64,000 bases of DNA. Source: Trissonchulus latispiculum. Its lineage: Eukaryota; Nematoda; Enoplea; Enoplida; Ironidae. A program made the translations under genes and the position numbers. This document shows, one piece after another, positions 57,101 through 64,000 of this stretch. The notes beneath the pieces are model-generated. The model was not told the DNA's origin. It saw only the letters and a program-made list of their open reading frames with translations, and made no database searches. Where the stretch lies: positions 1 through 64,000 of the forward strand of contig JASAND010016576.1 in assembly GCA_030248195.1 (NCBI GenBank), read 5' to 3'. Every line of letters starts with the position of its first letter. Position 1 is the stretch's first letter.

Positions 57101-60100
57101 TACCATCATCGTCGTCATCACCATCGTCCTCAAAACCATTCCCATCGTCTCATTCAGTGTCAATGTTATCATCACCCTTCATAGCTTCATCGACTTCTTC
57201 TGTATTGTCATCATCAACATCATCACAAACAACAACATCAACATCATCATCATCATCATTATCATCATCTTTATTATTACCACCATCATCATCGTCATTA
57301 CGATGGTTTTCGTCATCGTCATCATCTTCATCATCATCATCATTATCATCGGCAAGAACATCATCATCACCAACATCAACATCAACATCATCATCATTAT
57401 CATCTTCATCATTACCATCATCACTATCATCACCATCGTTATCAAGAACAGCAACAACAACAACATCAATATCATCATCATTGTCATTACCGTGGTCGTC
57501 GTCATCACTAGCACAATTGTCGTTGCCAGCATCAGCCTTATCATCATTGTCATCATTGTCAACATCACCATTATTATTATTTTTGACAATAATGAATACA
57601 ACTTACGCACACTCATGGTCTCCTTTAACACTCTTGTCATCATCAACATCATTACCTTCCTTAGCTCCAGTGTCATTATTTTCACACCCTTACCAACGAA
57701 CTTCGTTATTATCGTCATTTATGTTATTAGCATCAGTATCATATTCATCTACACAATCATTGCTGTCATTACAATCAACTACAACGGAAACCACGAAAAC
57801 CTCGTCCGCGTATATGCCACCAATTTTAGCACATTTTTCACCGTCTTCCATTCAAAACACGACATTAATTTCCCTATCTTTGGAAAAACACGTTGGCGTA
57901 ATTTCAACATTCACACCAATAGCACCACCACTGCCAACTTCTATGTCATTATCAACATCGATATCCTCATCATCCTCATGGTTATCATCGTTATTGCTGA
58001 ACTTACCTGCTCATTTGTTTTCGCCACCATCGTCTTCATCGATCAACCTTCAAGCATCGTCGTCGTTTTCAACCCGAAAAACATTGCTGCCGTTTTCATC
58101 GGGAGACAGGTCTCCCGCAGATTTGATATCATTTCTGTTAATCACAACACAAACAACTACTACAAATGTGCCAGCAGCAGAGATAACAACAATAACAATA
58201 ACATCACGCTCTTTTACATTATCGTTATCATCAGTGATGCCAACTTCATTAGCAGTTCTGCCATCATCTGATATTGTAGGATTAACGTCTAATGAAGTAT
58301 TATCGATACCGTTGGCCGAAAGAATAACAAGTTTAACAACGCCAGGATCGGCATCTCCATCATCACCATTGTCTTCTCTCTTACCAGCAGCATTATGGTC
58401 GTTGTCTCCAACGCTTCAGTTGACGTACTCTCATCAGATTGCCTTCGCCCATCCTCTAGTAGATTCATTCGAATCAGTTTCAATTAGTCATGAGGCAGTT
58501 TCTCCACGTTTGCTTTCATCATCAACATCTACAACAGCAACATTTCCAAAGCCGTTTTTATTAGGGAATTTACCACCATTATTACAACCTACTATACACC
58601 ATTCCAACAGTAAAACATTTACTTTATCACTCAAAACTTAGCAATTTCAGTGAGAAAAACTGAAACACAGTTAGTCAACAGCCCAGCTTAATATCAGGGT
58701 TACGCCCCCCTTCCAGCAAGAGCTCTATCGCCGTCAGGAACAAGGGCAAAACAATTTCCCATGAAGCAAGTACACGTTGCAGGAAGGCTTACTTCTCACA
58801 AGAAACTTTAAAACTAATTACGGCTTTGCCTGATTTATTTAATGTTAATTTTCGTTAACCTTATTTTTTATGAAAATCCACGAAAAACCAAACTTCTCCT
58901 GCAAATGAAATGTTTGTGAAATTTTCATTAAAAGTTGATAGTTTTGAATTCTAGTACAAGCCAATTTTGTGAAAACTTAAGTGAATTTATGCTCATGAAA
59001 ACTTCACCTGACAGTTGACATCGCGGCTCATTTCATGTTCATTTATGTTCAATGTTTCAATCTTTTAAAACATTTCTGCAATGTCGTCTTTACGCATTTG
59101 TTGAAATCGTGACTAAACCAAATCAATTTTTCTGTTAAGGTTTTACACCATCAACATCCGCCGACAGTTATAAGACGCTGATTTTTACAGCCCAAGGACA
59201 TCAAAACAGTGCATTGGTGTGTTCATTTGTTTATCCGTGTTATCTGTCATTGAGCATTGCTAAAACAATACTGGTTTAATGGTTATACCAGATATTTTCA
59301 GTTAATGTTGCTTTCTGTGAACAGTTTCATAAAATCAAAAATGATCTTGTTCGAAAGCTAGCTCACGGTCATCAAATGGGCATTGGCCCAATCTTCTGTT
59401 TGCCAAACCGTGAATAAAACTAAGTGCCAAATACTGCTCGCTCACCTGTTTTTATAAAAAATGTTATATACACGAGATCGGATAATTTATATCAAGAGTA
59501 CATAATGGGTGAGAGTATGCCACTGGGCTTTCTAGATGCTATCTAAATCTATTCCCTGTTCGCTTAACGGCTGACTCCTAGACCTATCACTTCAAAAGCT
59601 ATGCTCGCGAGCTGAAACTGCAAAGTCGAAATTAAACAAGCACACTGTCAGTGCTTTGGAGCATAAGAATTGGGAACAGGGTGATCAAGACAATATAATT
59701 GTTATTGGAAAATTCTCCAGCCTGTTCTTAATATCAGAATAAATTATTCAGAAAATGAAAACGAAATAACCAGGTGTAAGCATATCAACACAAGAAATAA
59801 TCATGTTAGAACTATTGTTTCAGGGGCAATATGTCAGTGAACAAACAAGTGTTAGTGCCGCAGCACGGGAAGTCGTTTCTTTGCTGATGGGAAGACTTTC
59901 AAAGAAGGAGCTGAGTGATATGTCTTCATCATTAGACGAAATGTTTGCATGGTGTGCAGTGAGAAATGTATTCGACTGCAGTCGGTATTAATTTATGCAT
60001 ATCTTTACACAATTTTCACTTTACTAATGTTTGAGATGCAAAGATAGACTGCAAGATTTGTATTATTCAGTATCAGTATTGTGAAAGTGAAAGAAACGCT

Positions 60101-63100
60101 ACAGACAAGATTAATCTGAAGAGGCTATGGAAATTGTAAAGGAGTCATCAATATTATGCAAGGGTTGTCTTCCATGTCAGGAGACAATCGAAGTATAATA
60201 TGCAAATTTTAAATTTCACATGACTTCTCAGACTAAAGTATTTTATCGAATTTGTCTTGATTCTGTGTCTGAACTTGTTGCATTTGCCCATTACAAGGAG
60301 CCTTATGCACGAAGCATCAGCATTAATGTTTGCAAATGCTCTTTTAGTATTTTCACTGAGTCATTCTACGATAGCTCACTTGGTAACTGCTATTCGTTCA
60401 ATAATATGAGCGGCCACACAAGTGATCGCCACAAAGTGCAGTCTACATGGTACACTGAAGGTTAGTTGTAGACTAAAACGATTTTATCGTAACAGTTCGA
60501 TAAAAGCTTATTAAAGCCAGTAGAGTGACATCTTTACCTTCAGTATTCTATTTATTGAGTTTTTCAAAACAAAACAATTAATTAGGCGTTCTGGTGGCTT
60601 TGTTCTGTGGAATGAAAACGGAAATTTTCAAAAAGATTTACGCTACGCTTCTCAACGAAGTTTTAAATGGCATTTCCACGCTAAGACAAACAAAAATTAG
60701 CCATGCTTTGGCAAATGAAAATATTATCATTTTATGTTACAATTTAACAAAGGTTTTAAACGAATTGTAAGACAATGTTTGAATCTTTCAATAAACTTTG
60801 TTTAAACCTGTTTGTTGAAATGCCGTTGGAGTCTGCCATTCAAAGTCTTGTCGACTTTACTTTTCCTGGGAGTGCGGCACCCATTAAGTTATCCTAAGCC
60901 CGTTATCCAAATCTAAAAGTGGAGCATGTAGTTATATAACAGAATGTAGTTATATAAGCATATAACAGAATAATCCTAATTATTCTGCTAGTTTAGGACT
61001 TCGTATGATTTTGGCAGTTGATGAAGCTCAATACATGGATTACTCGGATGCGGTTGGTTCCAAAGTTACGTTAAGTATGCCACAAAGACAAGTATTTCCC
61101 GCTAATCAGGGGTTTTCAGTCCCTGCCGGTTTCAAAGCTACATATACATTGGCAATGGTACGTAATGTTTTTGCTGGAACCTAGTTCCGCACCGTACGTG
61201 AAATATTCCATAGGAACACTAACAAAGATTAGTGCAATTTTTTCACACTTTAGACAGCGGTAGATCGCTGCAGCCAAACCTTTAACAGTACCTTGTAGTC
61301 AACCAAACAAAGCTTATTGGTTTATTGTGATTTGTGACCAAACTGCATTCGTATTGTCTTAACGTATACTGACTGCTCACTGCTGACTACTAATGTCGGC
61401 GGAGGTTTCTTTTCTCCTTACTGTTGAGAAACTTTAAAGTGTAGATGGGAACGTGGCTGTTTTTACCGGGCTGGCCCGCTGCAAAATCTTGCACGGATTT
61501 TGAAGCAATTCGACAATGATCGGTGGATCCACGTCCGTAATAATTAGCAATTTATTAAATTGATAAAGTAAAGTGATGCTTTTCGTAATATCCCTACAGT
61601 TAAAAGCCTACTGTTGTTGAACAAAACTGCATCTTTTCTGGATTTTTTTATTAAGTATGCTGTATGCTGTATGACACATCAGATGTATGTGTCTGATTGA
61701 TACGTATTATAAAACAGCTTTGTAAGGGTTAGTGGGGCGATTAGCCCCAGTAGAGATTAGCAAATGATTATTGTTCAGATTACCTGAAGTTCGTTTAACC
61801 GACGATTCAAGATAAGCCCAAAGTATTTGGTTAATCAAAAGTATATACTAGTTAGTTATGTAGTAGTTAGTAGTTAAGCAAATATTACGACATTCATTAG
61901 AGCACAATGCCCTAAAAGGAGGAATTAGTTCACACGTCACCAGTCGGAATTATTAATCCCGAGCGCTAACGCTTTTAAATTTTTCATTATTTTAGCGGGT
62001 TATCGAGAGCAACGGGCCGGCTGCAATTTGTCAGTCCCAGCCGGCCCGCTTCCATTTTTTTCGACCCAGCACAAACCGGCCCTCTCCTTGATGAGCTCCG
62101 GTCAGTGTGTCGGGATGAGCGCGCCATAGTGATGTGCCAAAATGTTCATCTCTGCTGCACAGATAGGGCGAAATATTTTCAAATGTTCGTGCAACAAGGA
62201 AATGTTCATTCTTAACGCTTCCACAGAAAATTTTGAAAAATTTAAAATTTTATGAGCTCTAATCAAATCACTGAGTGCCAGCGGGCGTCCCACCAAACAT
62301 GAACTCCTTTGGATGACCAATAAACTCCAAAAACTATTTAGCTTAGTTTTATCTAAAATTTTGAAAAAATATTTGAAAATTTTATAATGACTTGCACTTA
62401 TTTCAGGCACGAACGAAACGTCTTGGCCTACCATACAGACTTTGCACCGACAAAAATTTTCCTCCCAGTTTATACAGAGGAGCATACACTGTGGAGGTAA
62501 TGCTTAAGCCTATTTCGCACTGGTGGTCTATGCTTTGTGTCTTCTGCTCAATATTTGGGTTATGTCTAAAGAAATAAACCAATCACATTGCAGCTAGCGT
62601 AGTCTTAATCATGTTGATTGGTTGAAAGGATGAATGTGCTGCCTAAGATAATTGACATAGGACAACAGACTTGTGTCTTATTGTAGATGTGCGAAAGAAG
62701 CGAAGAGCAGCGATTTTATTTAAAGAAATGTGATTGTGGCCACCCTTCGTTACCATTGCCAGAAGGCGAAGTTTTGTGTCAATCGTTCGAACAGTGTAAA
62801 CTTGTTTTCACGTTTATCATTGATTGAAGTATTTTACTATTTTTAACAGCTTCAGCTGAATGCACTTGCTTTCGGATTAGAAAAATCGACTGGTTTGATG
62901 CATATTTATCCACATATAGCTGGCACTGAGTTTAATGTGTTACTTACTGCAACTTAATCCGTAAATGCACTACTTTACTGCGACATAAACATAACCGAGT
63001 ATTTTGTGTTTAGTAGCTTGTGTCGCGAATGCTAGCCTAAACAGAAAGCTGACTAGAATCAACTGTCCAATACCGTGTAGGTAAGCTGGATTTGGGAATA

Positions 63101-63702
63101 TCTGCATTTTACAACTCCTTTAAGCTGAATTTAAGGAGTACAGCATACCAAGGCCTCTGTACCGATAAGGTAAATTATTCTTACCAGTATAGTTACCATC
63201 TTTTTCATGATTACTCAACATTCTCTATTTCGACGGTTTAGTGCAAGAGTTTCAAGACAATTATAGTAGAACGCTAGCTTTCCTGATCTGGCAAACTGTT
63301 TAATCATCACGTTCTACCAATTGTTCCACCCAGCTCAGAATAACTCAGAATTAATATCCCGTTGTTTCTCGAAAATGTGCACGTAAGCCGATCTACTTAT
63401 ACAAATGTAACAAAGTTTGTTAGAAGTTAGTTTGACCATACGTCAGAATTTAATCCGATTTCAAATGAATTTAAATAGAATTCAAAGTATACCTCAACGC
63501 TGGATACTTATTAGTTTAGGAAACTTAGCTGGTGGTATATAAATTTTTAGTAGTTTTAAGTAAGACAAGCTCCAAACAGCTTAGTTTTATTATCGCAGCG
63601 TTTCCAGTATGACAGCACGAATTCAAACTTAAATTTGATTTTAGTGAAGAAACATTTAGCGCAGCAGAAAGTGTAGTGGCATGGCCAGCAATAGGGTTTG
63701 AA
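41436..63702 (+). CDS. DEG/ENaC-family sodium channel, gene A (pore exon beyond window)
   Basis: Second member of the channel family, + strand. Exons: 41436-41587, 46131-46232, 51916-52000, 52736-53045, 53624-53670, 53953-54020, 59824-59984, 60348-60460, 60997-61157, 62407-62496, 62687-62795, 63014-63080 and 63645-63702. Codon phase agrees at all junctions. Landmarks are the HG gating motif and TM1 in the first exon, VPFPTVSICNLNPF in the second, a Cys-rich finger region with basic cleavage-like site in the fourth, FYDSSLGNCYSFN, FPANQGFSVPAG, CDCGHPSLPLP and EETFSAAESVVAWPA. Later exons closely match gene B in length and sequence. The initiator exon may be upstream of 41436 (an in-frame ATG at 41414 would also serve). 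TM2 is not in the window. Introns hold LINEs and a large satellite; no coding damage is seen. Confidence 0.87.
42229..44800 (+). mobile_element. CR1/L2-like LINE, degenerate, in gene A intron 1
   Basis: ORF1 remnant at 42306-42890 (for example VVVVGLPEPKADEPL and LKVCFQDRYVAERNIFLAG). It is followed by an AP-endonuclease region at 42890-43600 (LNARSICNKINDLCYLVDSN; VVGDFN; CMNEPTHDKGNILDQIYTND; SDHLQVHG). The RT core is missing. The element resumes at about 44157 with the RT C-terminal part (LYKTYVRPKLEYCSEVWSPH). It ends in a TAG microsatellite at 44778-44792, a tail style typical of CR1/L2. Frameshifts and stops make it inactive. Confidence 0.8.
43620..43925. other. Unassigned insertion inside the first LINE
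   Basis: A relatively GC-rich segment (for example GGCGTCATCAAGGGTACTGC) with no coding sense, replacing the RT core between endonuclease and RT C-terminal region. Could be a SINE or other short element; no ends identified. Confidence 0.3.
44801..46130. other. Gene A intron 1, remainder
   Basis: Featureless AT-rich DNA apart from a G-rich stretch at 45465-45570 resembling the low-complexity patch at 16560-16730. Confidence 0.45.
46131..46232 (+). CDS. Gene A, exon with the FPTVSICNLNPF motif
   Basis: 34 codons between TTTTCTAG and GTAAGC. It carries the conserved FP.V.ICN.NPF segment just after TM1 in DEG/ENaC channels, then RKDKVNSNSEIAAF. Phase 0 at both ends. No equivalent exon for gene B is visible in the window. 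Confidence 0.88.
46400..50430 (+). mobile_element. CR1/L2-like LINE, nearly full length, in gene A intron 2
   Basis: ORF1 starts at about 46424 with a PHD-like zinc finger (PCFCGRQDHKAMVQCGVCEN, then FIHYECM) and continues through frameshifts to about 47295. The AP-endonuclease is at 47340-48075 (FNARGLCKKTVNLQYL; ITETF; YVMGDFNLPNILW; ANEPTHVAGNVLDLVFCNDD; TSDHYEISG). The RT is at 48780-49560 (VDGIPQCFLVKFARHLAHPL; KKGSKCNVGIYRPISLL; LYLDIAKAFDSVSHSKLLVK; SGVPKGSILGPRLFTIFMND; IYADDTKFYVAY), followed by a C-terminal region to 50278. The 3' tail is a short ATCGT repeat. Several stops and shifts, and an insertion at about 48510-48650, make it inactive. Same family as the LINE in intron 1. Confidence 0.85.
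50431..51915. other. Gene A intron 2, remainder, with two adjacent hairpins at 51098-51160
   Basis: Hairpin 1 pairs CGTTAGC..GCAGAGCA with TGCTCTGCTAACG; hairpin 2 pairs AGAGTGTGC with GCACACTCT. They could be a MITE remnant. The rest is AT-rich and without a recognised feature. Confidence 0.5.
51916..52000 (+). CDS. Gene A, short exon in the finger region
   Basis: Acceptor CCTTTCAG, donor GTAATA. Reads HSAYAEIMASLLKQRENAAN, then QKLKRQAD, from phase 0 to phase 1, exactly joining exons 46131-46232 and 52736-53045. No known motif; charged and helical. Confidence 0.65.
52736..53045 (+). CDS. Gene A, Cys-rich finger exon with basic cleavage-like site
   Basis: Acceptor TTTAG, donor GTTAGA. Begins YNADVRNQSRKRHRRQYKSQ, where RHRR fits the furin consensus R-x-K/R-R, then a Cys-rich segment (GQSCSEACALIDSTCDF; TYCSSYKKNCGNPDCPYYNP). 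The region lies between the strand after TM1 and the later ectodomain exons, that is in the variable finger domain of the channel. I do not recognise the Cys pattern as a known module. Phase 1 in, phase 2 out. Confidence 0.7.
53953..54020 (+). CDS. Gene A, exon before the large satellite intron
   Basis: Reads DMEHAQLRFIASQQQMQPII and DD, from an acceptor at 53951-53952 to a GTAATT donor at 54021; phases connect the exons at 53624 and 59824. The acceptor lacks a strong pyrimidine tract, so the left border is the least certain part. Confidence 0.55.
54055..54250. repeat. Two (AAT)n microsatellites in duplicated context
   Basis: AAT/ATA runs at about 54057-54110 and 54220-54247, each preceded by a similar sequence (AATCATGTGAA.TATTT), pointing to a local duplication. 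Confidence 0.85.
54265..58641 (+). other. Very long serine-rich open frame, probably a by-product of the ATC satellite
   Basis: 1458 codons without a stop. The middle is Ser with Thr, Pro and Leu, from TCA/TCG/TCC codons; the flanks (about 110 codons at the start, 350 at the end) are less repetitive but also Ser/Thr-rich. It would resemble a mucin-like protein. Against this: a second + frame is also open over most of the region, the sequence is poor in the bases needed for stop codons, it lies inside a well-supported intron of gene A, and there is no signal peptide or recognised domain. Differences between its internal repeats show no excess of silent changes in this frame. Confidence 0.2.
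54590..57580. repeat. (ATC)n-derived satellite with higher-order organisation
   Basis: About 3 kb of ATC/TCA repeats with ACC, AAC, GTC and TTA variants. Five non-ATC spacer modules interrupt it, at about 55345-55435, 55805-55900, 56105-56190, 56440-56520 and 57130-57215. They alternate between two types: type 1 has TCGTAGCTTCATCAACTTCT, type 2 has TCATACCTTCATCAACTTCT. The minus strand reads as long Asp-rich stretches, interrupted at each type 1 module by the same TGA. Lies in the intron between exons 53953-54020 and 59824-59984 of gene A. Confidence 0.92.
58642..59823. other. Gene A intron, nothing recognised
   Basis: AT-rich sequence between the satellite and the next exon; no supported feature. 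Confidence 0.5.
59824..63702 (+). CDS. Gene A, seven downstream ectodomain exons paralogous to gene B
   Basis: The block 59824-59984, 60348-60460, 60997-61157, 62407-62496, 62687-62795, 63014-63080 and 63645-63702 encodes the palm, beta-ball, finger-to-thumb and Cys-rich thumb regions. Each exon has exactly the length of its gene B counterpart, and the conserved cysteines are kept in both. Introns differ in length and repeat content, showing that duplication is old relative to the insertions. The following exon, equivalent to 12663-12748 of gene B, was not found before the window ends. Confidence 0.9.
61441..62153. mobile_element. Possible further GC-ended MITE
   Basis: GGCCCGC/GGGCCGGC-rich patches near 61460-61490 and 62010-62080 bracket AT-rich DNA, and the edges (TAGATGGGAAC; TTCATCTCTG) faintly resemble hAT-like ends. 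No 8-bp duplication found. Lies in a gene A intron. Confidence 0.3.
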
Positions 63703-64000
63703 GTGAGTTTGTTGGTTGTAGTTTAAGAGTATATGTTTAATATTCATTATTTTATGCGTATAAATTCTGGGGCCTCTGGGTATGTTACACAATAACACAT
63801 AATATGAGCCGATATTGGGTAGGGTAAGCCACGACTTCAATAACCATCAAACGTCGATGGCTCAAACTTTCAGGATCTGTAGCATCCCAGCGTCAAAAGG
63901 AAATCCCCAAATATTAAAGCTCAACTCCGTATGTGGTGTAAACCATCAGATGCTAACTATGTAAACCAACTAGCTACCCGACAAGTAAGTTGTCGGACGT
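63703..64000. other. Gene A intron at the window edge
   Basis: No exon or repeat recognised. Confidence 0.5.

Noticed and set aside
54476..57718. Met-rich, Ile-rich and Asp-rich long open frames
   Set aside because: They are the ATG, ATC and GAT readings of the ATC satellite and its complement, not separate genes; the Asp-rich frame also has recurring TGA stops.

Overview
The window is AT-rich animal nuclear DNA, most likely from an invertebrate. Genes are split into short exons with GT-AG introns and are surrounded by retrotransposons, DNA-transposon remnants and simple repeats. I cannot name the species. Two related ion-channel genes of the DEG/ENaC family lie in tandem on the + strand and are buried in mobile DNA.

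Positions 1-6364 hold the right-hand part of an integrated Polinton/adintovirus-like element. All of its genes are on + and look intact: an RVE integrase with a C-terminal chromodomain, a packaging ATPase with an N-terminal C2H2 finger, two small proteins of a type common in these elements, a NADAR-domain protein, a TATA-binding protein (TBP) homologue, a penton-like protein, a lysine-rich core peptide, a double-jelly-roll major capsid protein, two small proteins of unknown function (one a likely zinc binder), and a short Bcl-2-like protein. Polymerase B and the protease are not in the window; they may lie to the left. The most unusual feature is that most of these genes have a TATAAAAG-type box about 34-36 nt before the start codon, in an element that also encodes its own TBP. 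Two genes share a further 17-bp upstream element at identical spacing.

From 7550 to 24891 runs the upstream DEG/ENaC gene (gene B): seven exons whose lengths match the second gene exactly, then three terminal exons, the last with the pore helix and stop. Its N-terminal exons are not visible; the Polinton-like element sits just upstream. Its introns contain hAT-like MITEs, a 498-bp inverted-repeat element, and an 11.6-kb block with a decayed, minus-strand gag-like/NADAR retroelement (18650-21250) between long direct repeats.

From 24892 to 41435 is intergenic DNA with nested MITEs, a tRNA-derived SINE, a decayed Ty3/Gypsy element, a foldback pair and two 1007-bp TTAA-flanked elements. The second DEG/ENaC gene (gene A) runs from the TM1 exon at 41436 to at least 63702 and leaves the window before its pore exon. 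I traced 13 exons, with codon phase agreeing at every junction. Its introns hold two CR1/L2-like LINEs and a 3-kb (ATC)n-derived satellite that produces a huge but probably meaningless serine-rich open frame.

Exon limits are read by eye from splice signals, codon phase and comparison of the two paralogues. Family names rest on recognised motifs, not on database searches.
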